DNA of 32,221 bases from Chlorobiota bacterium. GTDB lineage: Bacteria > Bacteroidota > Ignavibacteria > Tepidaquicellales > OLB5. Below, in pieces: positions 1-6,768 of the stretch; the stretch's first letter is position 1, and each line of letters starts with the position of its first letter. Made by a program: the position numbers and the translations under genes. The stretch is taken from contig JAKEEM010000032.1 in NCBI GenBank assembly GCA_022616535.1, positions 1 to 32,221 on the forward strand. The letters run 5' to 3'. The notes under the pieces are model-generated. The model was not told where the DNA came from, did not search any database, and was given only the letters and a program-made list of their open reading frames with translations.

Positions 1-872
1 CAATACGCCTGCGTAATTTCCCGAGCCTTTTCCCTGTTTAATATCACCGGCTTGGGAGAAAAAAAACCAAATACTTCTGAGAAGAAAGCCGTTGTCTTCA
101 CCGCAAAATGGGGAATTACAACCCTAATGGTTTTTTTGCCCAAAAGGCGCTGTGTCATTTCACCGACGTCGCGCCAGTTGTAAAATTTATCGGACGAAAT
201 AAAATAAATGTTCGATGAAGAAATATCGGATTCGCCTGCTAAGATAAACCCGTTTACTAAATCAAGAACGTGAATTAAGCTCACAAGTTTATTATCAAAC
301 CCTATCAGCGGCTGCAAGCCGCGGTTCATTGACTTAAAGTATTCAAATATCGCGTAGTCTCTCGGCCCGTAAACGGCGGGCGGTCTTACAATAGTGCAGT
401 TCAATTTATCAAAAAACGATATCGAGGCTTTCTCAGCTTCGACTTTGGAGCGTCCGTATGTTGTCAGCGGGTGATAATCCCTTGTCTCATCAATCGGCTT
501 GCCGTCAAACGAAGGTCCAACAGCAGCTTGAGAGCTTACGTGAATGAATTTTTTTAATAAAGGATTAAACTTATAACAAGCGTTTAAAAGACTCTTTGTT
601 GAGTCAACATTGCCTCTGTAAAACTCCTCTTTCTTTTTAGCAAATGTAACTCCCCCGACGTGATAAACGTAGTCAACATCTTTTATCGCTTTCTCAAGAA
701 TATCAATTGAAAATAAATCGCCGTAAATGTATTCAACCGGTTTTCCTTCAAGCCATTTAGTGCTGCTTGATTTTCTTACCAGTGCTTTAACTTCATAACC
801 TTTTTTTAAAAGTTCATCTATTAAATGCGAGCCGATGAATCCTGTTCCGCCGGTTACAAATACCTTAGCCAA
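1..872 (-). CDS. NAD-dependent epimerase/dehydratase, partial; candidate ceramide/3-ketosphinganine reductase
   Basis: An extended short-chain dehydrogenase, open to the window edge, so the C-terminus is missing (290 codons visible). I translated it by hand from a TTG start at 872, preceded by AAGGA about 9 nt upstream; the product begins MAKVFVTGGTGFIGSH. The Rossmann GGTGFIG lies at residues 8-14, an HVSSQAAVG strand with the catalytic Ser at about 111-119, and the YGRSK catalytic Tyr139/Lys143. This tells the fold and cofactor class but not the substrate. It is divergent, 109 nt away, from a serine palmitoyltransferase-like gene. Bacterial sphingolipid loci (Caulobacter CerR) carry an enzyme of this class that reduces the keto group made by Spt, so I infer that role. 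A dihydroflavonol-reductase-like or sugar epimerase activity is the alternative. Confidence 0.8.
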   Translation of the reverse strand, partial: MAKVFVTGGTGFIGSHLIDELLKKGYEVKALVRKSSSTKWLEGKPVEYIYGDLFSIDILEKAIKDVDYVYHVGGVTFAKKKEEFYRGNVDSTKSLLNACYKFNPLLKKFIHVSSQAAVGPSFDGKPIDETRDYHPLTTYGRSKVEAEKASISFFDKLNCTIVRPPAVYGPRDYAIFEYFKSMNRGLQPLIGFDNKLVSLIHVLDLVNGFILAGESDISSSNIYFISSDKFYNWRDVGEMTQRLLGKKTIRVVIPHFAVKTTAFFSEVFGFFSPKPVILNREKAREITQAY

Positions 873-882
873 GTAATTTTCC

Positions 883-913
883 TTGTTATAGATTTATAAA
901 TAAAGTAAATTTG
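883..913 (+). promoter_or_regulatory. Bacteroidetes-type promoter candidate for the spt-like gene
   Basis: TTG at 883-885 and TAAATTTG at 906-913 are separated by 20 nt. This fits the -33/-7 (TTTG...TAnnTTTG) pattern known for Bacteroidetes primary sigma factor. A start of transcription near 917 would leave a leader of about 65 nt before the GTG at 982. The match is by eye only. Confidence 0.45.
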
Positions 914-981
914 CTTCTCAATAATATTCATTAAATACCGAAATATCAATTAATATCATCAATTAATATTAAGGAGCAGGT

Positions 982-2175
982 GTGGATTTATTTCAAAAAT
1001 GTTTCGATTTCACAAGAGCAGATGAGGTAAAGGAATCGGGTTTATACCCATATTTCAGGCCGATTGAGGAAAATGAGGGTCCCGTTGTGCAGATTGAGGG
1101 AAAAAAAATGATAATGGCGGGCTCAAACAATTATCTCGGCTTAACCGCACACCCTAAAGTGAAGGAAGCTGCGATTAAGGCCGTTGAAAAGTACGGAACA
1201 GGCTGCAGCGGCTCGAGATATTTAACCGGTACGCTTGACCTGCATATTGAGCTTGAAAAACGGATGGCAAAGTTTTTTGAAACCGAGTCAGTTCTGCTCT
1301 TCTCAACAGGCTATCAGACTGCACAGGGTATAATCCCGACGCTTGTTCAAAAGGGGGAGTATGTCATCTCGGATAAAGATAACCATGCCTGCATAGTTGC
1401 TGCTGATTTAATGGCAAAGGGCGCTTTTGCTGAGTTTAAGCGTTACAAGCACAATGATATGGACGACCTTGAAGCTGTGCTTAGCAGAATCCCTAAAGAT
1501 AAAGGCAAGCTTATTGTTACAGACGGGGTTTTTTCAACAACAGGTGAGATTGTTAACCTTCCGAGGATGGTTGAGCTGGCGAAGCAGTTTCAGGCACGAG
1601 TGCTTGTTGATGACGCTCATGCCGTAGGTGTAATAGGCAAAGGGGGACGCGGGACCGGCTCGCATTTCGGAATTATGGACCAAGTTGATATTACAATGGG
1701 GACATTTTCCAAAACATTTGCATCTCTCGGAGGTTTTGTCGCAGCTTCGGAAAGAGTGAACAACTACATTAAGCACCACGCTCCCGCATTAATATTCAGT
1801 GCATCGCCGACGCCTGCCTCGGTTGCGGCAGCAATGGCGGCTCTTGAACTGCTTGAAGCTGAGCCTTGGAGAGCAGAAAGACTCGTAAGCAATGCAGACC
1901 ATATGCGTGAAGGATTTAAAAAGCTTGGCTTTACAATTATTGAGGGACAAACGGGAATAGTTCCAGTGATAATCGGCGATGACGAAAGAACATTTATCTT
2001 CTGGCGTAAGCTTTTTGATGCAGGTGTGTTTACAAATGCATTCATCTCGCCCGGTGTTCCGCCCGGTATGGCAATGCTTAGAACATCATATATGTCAACC
2101 CATGAAATGGAACACCTTGACAGGATTCTAGAACTCTTTGGTGAAATAGGAAAAGAATTAAAAATAATTAATTGA
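982..2175 (+). CDS. spt: serine palmitoyltransferase-like alpha-oxoamine synthase
   Basis: A PLP-dependent alpha-oxoamine synthase of 397 residues, the usual length. Spt condenses L-serine with an acyl-thioester to give 3-ketosphinganine, the first step of sphingolipid synthesis. The PLP lysine is K244 in [11 protein letters not shown], the cofactor-ring Asp/His pair is D210/H213 in VDDAHAVG, and the stacking His is H135 in DNHACI. The N-terminal [10 protein letters not shown] stretch is the pattern I associate with Bacteroidetes Spt rather than with glycine acetyltransferase (Kbl) or BioF. The start is GTG at 982, with AAGGAG at 971-976. The divergent reductase-like gene supports the sphingolipid reading. 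No acyl carrier protein gene lies in view. Kbl or BioF activity remains possible but is less likely. Confidence 0.85.
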   Translation: MDLFQKCFDFTRADEVKESGLYPYFRPIEENEGPVVQIEGKKMIMAGSNNYLGLTAHPKVKEAAIKAVEKYGTGCSGSRYLTGTLDLHIELEKRMAKFFETESVLLFSTGYQTAQGIIPTLVQKGEYVISDKDNHACIVAADLMAKGAFAEFKRYKHNDMDDLEAVLSRIPKDKGKLIVTDGVFSTTGEIVNLPRMVELAKQFQARVLVDDAHAVGVIGKGGRGTGSHFGIMDQVDITMGTFSKTFASLGGFVAASERVNNYIKHHAPALIFSASPTPASVAAAMAALELLEAEPWRAERLVSNADHMREGFKKLGFTIIEGQTGIVPVIIGDDERTFIFWRKLFDAGVFTNAFISPGVPPGMAMLRTSYMSTHEMEHLDRILELFGEIGKELKIIN

Positions 2176-2194
2176 AAAGATATCTATATCTTTT
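2175..2194. terminator. shared AT-rich hairpin between convergent genes
   Basis: A 20-nt inverted repeat (AAAAGATAT, CT, ATATCTTTT) sits between the spt stop and the stop of the minus-strand UPF0316 gene. It starts on the last base of the spt stop codon. It could end transcription from both sides, although the stem is AT-rich and weak. Confidence 0.45.
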
Positions 2195-2197
2195 GGT

Positions 2198-2713
2198 TCA
2201 CTTTCGTGAATGAATAAATCCCCTGTACGGCACCGCTGTTTGTACGGAAATGAATGACTGGGAGTCGATTTTTTCAATGAGTTTTATAACCTCATCTTTC
2301 CTTCTCACATTTACTAATATTACCAAAATTGCCACACCTCCCCTGACGCCTTCGCCGGGCAGTATTGTAACCCCAACTTTTGACGACCTCAATGAATTTG
2401 CTATTTTATCAGTATAATGTTTAGAGACAACATACATCTGAACATATCCTTTGCCGAATTTGTTTTCAATAGTGATACCAAGTATTGTGCCAAGTGAAAA
2501 GCCGAGTGAATAACCGAGAATGTTCCAAAGATTGTCCAGATTAAGCATGATATGCCTTATTGCAACAACCCAAATTGTAACTTCTATAAATCCCAGAATA
2601 GCCGCTGTGTATTTGTGACCTTTGACGACCATCAGGGTTCTCACAGTACCAAAGGATACATCAAGAACCCTGCACGACATTATGAATAACATGCTTACAA
2701 GTATGATAATCAT
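2198..2713 (-). CDS. UPF0316 family membrane protein (DUF5698 + DUF2179)
   Basis: A 171-residue protein with about three hydrophobic segments in the first 90 residues, followed by a soluble C-terminal domain of about 75 residues. The membrane part contains the conserved-looking SCRVLDVSFGTVRTLMVVKG stretch and a GYSLGFSLGTILG helix. The C-terminal part (LPGEGVRGGVAILVILVNVRRKDEV) matches the DUF2179 fold, a ferredoxin-like domain thought to bind small ligands in related YitT-type proteins. The function of the family is unknown. The start is 10 nt downstream of the asparagine synthetase stop, so the two are probably co-transcribed. An internal ATG at residue 13 is a possible alternative start, but it would delete most of the first helix. 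Confidence 0.8.
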   Translation of the reverse strand: MIIILVSMLFIMSCRVLDVSFGTVRTLMVVKGHKYTAAILGFIEVTIWVVAIRHIMLNLDNLWNILGYSLGFSLGTILGITIENKFGKGYVQMYVVSKHYTDKIANSLRSSKVGVTILPGEGVRGGVAILVILVNVRRKDEVIKLIEKIDSQSFISVQTAVPYRGFIHSRK

Positions 2714-2723
2714 GGCTTAAGCT

Positions 2724-4202
2724 TTAAAAATCAAGAGTAACTCCGCTTAATTTAAAATCCTCAAGGTAGGAAAACAATTTATGATATATCTTGTAAAAGA
2801 AAAGCTCGTCTTTGCCTCTTATATTCATGTTTGTTTTCCTTTTCTCGGTTAAAAACTCAGAATCACTGATTCTTTTTTCGGATATTTTTTTAAACAACCC
2901 TTCAAAACCGGTCCCTTCAGAAAATTTAAGTTTTTCTCTCCATATAATTTCATCCGGAAGATAGCTTTCAAATGCCTTTCGAAGAATATATTTTTCGATT
3001 CTGCTGCTGTTTGTTTTTTTTAAACGCATGGGTATTTTTAAGGCAAATTCAACAAATTCATGGTCTAAAAAAGGTACCCTTGCCTCAATTGAATGTGCCA
3101 TCGTCATTCTGTCGGTCCGCTGTAAATTAATATTATGAAGAGAGCCGATTAATCTTAAAATCTCTCTTTTAAGCTGTTTATCTTCTTTTATTTTCTTAAG
3201 ATAATTGTATCCGCAAAAAAGCTCATCCGCACCTTCACCTGTAAGAACGACCTTTACGTATTTTTTTGCCAGCTTTGCTACAAAATAATTCGGAATAGAG
3301 CTTCTGACAAGCGGTGCATCAAAAGACTCAAGGTAGTAAATTACCTCGTCTATTATATCAATCATTTCACTCTCGGAAAAAACATATTCGTAATGCTCGG
3401 TTTTCAGATACTGCGCAACAATTCTGGCAGCTTTCAGGTCTTCGGAGTCTTTTATCCCGACAGAAAATGAATAAAGCCTGTCTGTATTTTCCTTCATCAG
3501 CGCTGCAATAATGCTGCTGTCTATTCCTCCGCTTAAAAAAACACCAATAGGAACATCTGACATCATTCTTTTTTTAACGGATTCAGAAAGTTTCTCCCTT
3601 AACATTCTGCAGAGGTCTTCTTCATCAAAGTACTCTTCATTGGCACCGCAAATTTTGTAGTAGCTTTCAAATCCTTTTTTTGAAATGTAATAATGCCCCG
3701 GGGGGAACTCATATATTCTTAAGCACATCTTTAATGATTTTAACTCCGAAGCAAAAACAATGCTGTTATCAATATATCCGTAATATAAGGGTTTAATCCC
3801 CAGCCTGTCCCTCGCAATGAATAGGCTCCCGTTATCGTAAATTGCAAATGCAAACATTCCGTTTAGGTTTTCAAGGCAGGCGGAGCCGAAATCCTCATAA
3901 AGATGAAGAATTATTTCAGTATCAGAATTTGTTGAAAACCTGTGTTTATTTTTTAGTTCACTTTTCAGCTCTGAATAATTATATATTTCACCGTTGCATA
4001 TTATGCACTTATCGCCCTTTTCGTTAAATATTGGCTGTTTCCCACCGGCTAAATCTATGATTGACAGTCTTGTGTGAAGCATCACCGCTTTTTCATCGAA
4101 AAAGCTTCCAAAATCATCCGGTCCCCTGTGAACCAGGGATTTGCATGATTTATCGTACGGTAAATGCCCATGTTTCCCGTCTATAACAAATATTCCGCAC
4201 AT
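2724..4202 (-). CDS. asnB: asparagine synthase (glutamine-hydrolysing)
   Basis: A two-domain amidotransferase that transfers glutamine-derived ammonia to aspartate using ATP. The nucleophile Cys2 is in MCGIF, and the N-terminal class II glutaminase domain runs to about residue 175, with HRGPDD at 25-30 and NGEIYN at 70-75. The synthetase domain has the PP-loop SGGIDSS at 224-230, then GEGADELFCGYNYL and SIEARVPFLDHEF. At 492 residues it is shorter than the roughly 550-630 residues of many AsnB proteins. The C-terminus ends soon after the core helical domain. Close relatives can modify peptides, cell-wall precursors or O-antigen sugars, so free asparagine as the product is likely but not certain. 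Confidence 0.88.
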   Translation of the reverse strand: MCGIFVIDGKHGHLPYDKSCKSLVHRGPDDFGSFFDEKAVMLHTRLSIIDLAGGKQPIFNEKGDKCIICNGEIYNYSELKSELKNKHRFSTNSDTEIILHLYEDFGSACLENLNGMFAFAIYDNGSLFIARDRLGIKPLYYGYIDNSIVFASELKSLKMCLRIYEFPPGHYYISKKGFESYYKICGANEEYFDEEDLCRMLREKLSESVKKRMMSDVPIGVFLSGGIDSSIIAALMKENTDRLYSFSVGIKDSEDLKAARIVAQYLKTEHYEYVFSESEMIDIIDEVIYYLESFDAPLVRSSIPNYFVAKLAKKYVKVVLTGEGADELFCGYNYLKKIKEDKQLKREILRLIGSLHNINLQRTDRMTMAHSIEARVPFLDHEFVEFALKIPMRLKKTNSSRIEKYILRKAFESYLPDEIIWREKLKFSEGTGFEGLFKKISEKRISDSEFLTEKRKTNMNIRGKDELFFYKIYHKLFSYLEDFKLSGVTLDF

Positions 4203-4360
4203 GTGTGTTAATAATATTTTAAAGCATTCATTTAATTATTAAAAAAAAGTTAATGACGAAATCTTAGATTTGATTCCTCTTAACATAAATTCCTATTATT
4301 GGGATTATATACGTTATGAATGACTGAAAAACTTGCAGGGTGTTTTCATAAAAGTTATTG

Positions 4361-4391
4361 CAAATTTAAAAAATTATTAATATGTCTTCAA
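4361..4391 (-). promoter_or_regulatory. Bacteroidetes-type promoter candidate for asnB
   Basis: On the minus strand, TTG (4391-4389) and TAAATTTG (4368-4361) are 20 nt apart, the same spacing as in front of the spt gene. Transcription would begin near 4357, giving a leader of about 155 nt ahead of asnB. I saw no clear riboswitch or attenuator in that leader. Confidence 0.4.
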
Positions 4392-4453
4392 GCCAATTGT
4401 TAACGGAGTTGGTATTTTTTTTCCTAAAGTACTGAAAATTGTTCCCATAAATT

Positions 4454-4855
4454 TTATAATTTTGTATGTTCAACCATTATGCACCTGTTTTGAACTACCT
4501 TGATTCCTTTTTCCTTAAGTATTTTGGCTGCTTCATCATTATATATGCCAAGCTGGAACCAGACATATTTAGGCAATGAATCCATTTGCAGAATTTCTTT
4601 TGCGTGGCTAATTAAATATTCAGGTTTTCTGAATATGTTAACCACATCGATTTTATCTTTTATTTCGGTTACAATATTATAGGAATTTTCACCAAGTACT
4701 TTTTTCCCTTCAAGCTTGGGATTTACGGGATAAATCTTATATCCGTGTTTTTGCATGTAATACGGCACTTTGTAGGCAGGGACTGATTCGTCATTTTTAA
4801 GTCCGATTACTGCAATTGATTTCGAATTTTCAAGTATTTCCCTGGTTAGATCCAT
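4454..4855 (-). CDS. CoA-binding domain protein (YccU type)
   Basis: A 133-residue single-domain Rossmann protein of the CoA_binding_2 family. The nucleotide-binding strand and loop SIAVIGLKNDES lies at about residues 13-24. The family-typical YPVNPKLEGKKVLGE, DVVNIFRKPEY and WFQLGIYNDEA segments follow, and NRCIMVEH closes the domain. Members bind CoA in the same fold as succinyl-CoA synthetase alpha subunits, but no enzymatic role is established for the stand-alone form. It stands alone on its strand, 251 nt upstream of asnB and divergent from the region holding the small-RNA candidate. Confidence 0.85.
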   Translation of the reverse strand: MDLTREILENSKSIAVIGLKNDESVPAYKVPYYMQKHGYKIYPVNPKLEGKKVLGENSYNIVTEIKDKIDVVNIFRKPEYLISHAKEILQMDSLPKYVWFQLGIYNDEAAKILKEKGIKVVQNRCIMVEHTKL

Positions 4856-4874
4856 AAACCGCGGTTATTTTGCA

Positions 4875-4905
4875 TTGAATTTTAAAGCACTTAAAATTAT
4901 TTTTG
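4875..4905 (+). promoter_or_regulatory. Bacteroidetes-type promoter candidate with no adjacent gene
   Basis: TTG at 4875-4877 and TATTTTTG at 4898-4905 are 20 nt apart, and the second box is identical to the one in front of RNase P RNA. Transcription would begin near 4910. The first well-supported gene on this strand starts only at 5083, and an intrinsic terminator lies between. Confidence 0.45.
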
Positions 4906-4909
4906 CTGA

Positions 4910-5017
4910 AATATGAAATGTAATTTACTTAAATTTCTTATATCATTTAAGCTCAAGAACGAGTACTGCAAAAAAAACCAAAGATGTCCCGACTTAAAAA
5001 ATCGGGACATTTTTTTT
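4910..5017 (+). ncRNA. candidate ~105-nt small RNA or terminated leader
   Basis: This stretch is bounded by a promoter-like pair (4875-4905) and a strong hairpin plus T-tract (4984-5017). It carries no convincing gene. A 61-codon open frame from 4913 runs straight through the terminator stem and has low-complexity composition. The RNA could be a free small RNA or an attenuated leader for the gene at 5083. I recognise no known RNA family in it. Confidence 0.35.
4984..5017 (+). terminator. intrinsic terminator
   Basis: A 9-bp perfect stem, ATGTCCCGA (4984-4992) with TCGGGACAT (5002-5010), has a 9-nt loop and is followed directly by a run of eight T residues. It is oriented to stop plus-strand transcription although no plus-strand gene lies just upstream. 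Confidence 0.7.
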
Positions 5018-5082
5018 ATCACCCTAAGCGATAAAAACATGATTCTTTTCTTCTTCAGTTTCGAAACACAAAATTATAAAAA

Positions 5083-5454
5083 ATGTTACATCGAATGAGC
5101 CCCTCTTATATTAAAAAGTATAAAATTGTCGTATTCGTTCCCCCCGATAAAGCGGACAGCATATCCTTTGCAATGGCCTCAGCGGGAGCGGGTGTAATAG
5201 GCAATTACACGGTTTGCTCGTTCAGGACCAAAGGCACGGGTACTTTTAAGGGCGGTGAGGACTCAAGTCCGTCAGTTGGAAAAAAAGGAAGATTTGAAAA
5301 GGTTAGTGAAATCAGATTAGAGATGATTTGCTCAAAGGAGAAGCTCGATTCTGCTATCGGTGAAATGCTTAAAGTGCATCCTTACGAAGAACCCGCTTAT
5401 GAAATTTATGAAGTTATCGTTTGGAAAAGAAAACGGGTTAAAAAAGCAAAGTAA
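5083..5454 (+). CDS. stand-alone NIF3/YqfO PII-like insertion domain protein
   Basis: A 123-residue protein matching the PII/CutA-like domain usually inserted inside NIF3 (YqfO/YbgI-type) metal proteins. The match rests on KIVVFVPPDKADSI near the start, AGAGVIGNYTVCSF, GTGTFKGGEDSSPSVG and the end motif VHPYEEPAYEIYEV. The two NIF3 catalytic lobes are absent. The ATG at 5083 gives MLHRMSPSYIKKYKIVV; the ATG at 5095 is equally possible, and neither has a Shine-Dalgarno. In related genomes a full NIF3 gene often precedes the zinc-ribbon gene that follows here, so this looks like a reduced version of that pair. The function is unknown; small-molecule sensing is an inference from the fold. Confidence 0.75.
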   Translation: MLHRMSPSYIKKYKIVVFVPPDKADSISFAMASAGAGVIGNYTVCSFRTKGTGTFKGGEDSSPSVGKKGRFEKVSEIRLEMICSKEKLDSAIGEMLKVHPYEEPAYEIYEVIVWKRKRVKKAK

Positions 5455-5529
5455 AAAGCAAATAATAATAATAATAAAATTAGCAGTTTTCAAATTGCTA
5501 ACTATTAAATACTAACATTAACTAATTAT

Positions 5530-6261
5530 ATGAGTGTGAAAGAAAGATTACTGCTTCTTTACAAACTGAATAAAGTTGATAAGGAACTGAATGAACTTTA
5601 CAGCTTAAGAGGTGATATCCCAAAAAAAATAGAAGAATTAAACGAAAAGAAAGGGGAGCTCGAAGAGAGGATCAATGATATTCAGACTGGGCTTGACCAG
5701 ATTGAAGGGGTTGAGAAAGAAATTCAGAACGATAACGACGCTCTTCTTGAGAGAATAGAGAAAAATGACGAACTTTTACGCTCAGGCTCTGTGAAAACAA
5801 ATAAAGAATATGACGCTCTTGCCAAGGAGATAGAGGATGCGAAAACAAAAATTTCATACAATGAGAAAATGCTGAAGGAAGAATACCTTGGAAAAAAAGA
5901 GCAGCTAACGGCGGAGATGGAGAGTCTGAATAAAGAGCTTGCTGATATACTTTCAGAACTTGAGCTGAACCAGAAAGAGCTTGTTGAGCTCAGCAAGCAG
6001 ACCGAGGAAGAAGAAAAAGAGCTGAAAAACCAAAGAGAGGAAATCATCAGTAAGATTGAGCCGGAAGATATTGAGCATTATGAGCGAAAAAATAAAGTCT
6101 TTTACGGCGAAGCGGTCGCAGTTGTCAGGAAAGGCTCGTGCCTCGGCTGTTACAGCTCAATACCTCCTCAGAAATCAATAGAAATTAGAATGGCTGAGAG
6201 AGTATTTACCTGCGAATCATGCGGCAGAATTCTGATAGCCGAAGAATTAATAACCGCGTAA
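5530..6261 (+). CDS. coiled-coil zinc-ribbon protein (DUF164, zf-RING_7)
   Basis: A 243-residue protein with a long Glu/Lys-rich antiparallel coiled coil (about residues 10-180) followed by a C4 zinc ribbon. The ligands are C204 and C207 (CLGC), then C228 and C231 (CESC). Proteins of this family are widespread in bacteria. Nucleic-acid or secretion-related adaptor roles have been proposed, but none is firmly established. It lies 75 nt downstream of the PII-like gene, with a short AAT repeat (about 5461-5475) in the gap. Its stop is 4 nt before the RNase H-like start, so translation of the next gene is probably coupled. Confidence 0.85.
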   Translation: MSVKERLLLLYKLNKVDKELNELYSLRGDIPKKIEELNEKKGELEERINDIQTGLDQIEGVEKEIQNDNDALLERIEKNDELLRSGSVKTNKEYDALAKEIEDAKTKISYNEKMLKEEYLGKKEQLTAEMESLNKELADILSELELNQKELVELSKQTEEEEKELKNQREEIISKIEPEDIEHYERKNKVFYGEAVAVVRKGSCLGCYSSIPPQKSIEIRMAERVFTCESCGRILIAEELITA

Positions 6262-6265
6262 GCTC

Positions 6266-6751
6266 TTGCGTAAAATCAAAGTATTTACCGACGGTGCCTC
6301 AAGAGGAAACCCCGGTGAAGCCGGAATCGGAATTATAATCTACGACGAAAACGACTTTATAATAGAAAGCCATAAGGAATACTTGGGCAAATCAACAAAC
6401 AACCAGGCTGAATATAAAGCGCTGATTAAATCTCTGGATTTAATTAAGAAAATTTTAGAAAATGAAGGTAATATTAATACGGTGGAGTTTTATTCAGATA
6501 GTGAGCTGATGGTTAACCAAATAAATTTCGATTACCTGGTTAAAGAACCTGAGCTTGCCATATTGAATAATAAATTCCATGTAAAAGCTAAAAAAATGGG
6601 GTTAAAATATGTAATTCAGCACGTTGACAGGTATTTAAACAAGGCTGCAGATAGACTTGCAAACAAGGCAATAGACGGCAAAAAAAAAATAAGACCTCAA
6701 TCATTCACTACTCAAACGACTTACACCTTCGGTAATTTTTTGCTATTTTAG
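6266..6751 (+). CDS. RNase HI-like protein
   Basis: A 161-residue RNase H-fold protein starting at TTG, 4 nt after the preceding stop. The four acidic metal ligands are present: D9 in FTDGASRGNPG, E49 in NNQAEYKAL, D78 in YSDSELM, and D129 in KAADRLAN. It therefore looks catalytically intact and should cleave RNA in RNA-DNA hybrids. The GNPG and NNQAEY motifs fit the shorter, archaeal/RVT_3-like branch rather than E. coli RnhA. Coupling to the zinc-ribbon gene is common in this bacterial group and hints at a shared nucleic-acid task, which is inference. Confidence 0.85.
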   Translation: MRKIKVFTDGASRGNPGEAGIGIIIYDENDFIIESHKEYLGKSTNNQAEYKALIKSLDLIKKILENEGNINTVEFYSDSELMVNQINFDYLVKEPELAILNNKFHVKAKKMGLKYVIQHVDRYLNKAADRLANKAIDGKKKIRPQSFTTQTTYTFGNFLLF

Positions 6752-6768
6752 AAAAAAGTCATACGGAT

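Noticed and set aside
4913-5098. A 61-codon open frame after the 4875-4905 promoter
   Set aside because: It reads through the intrinsic terminator stem and T-tract, has low-complexity composition and overlaps the start of the PII-like gene.
5461-5475. AAT triplet run as a possible phase-variation repeat
   Set aside because: It is only about five units, in-frame by nature and 54 nt upstream of the zinc-ribbon start, so a switching role is not supported.
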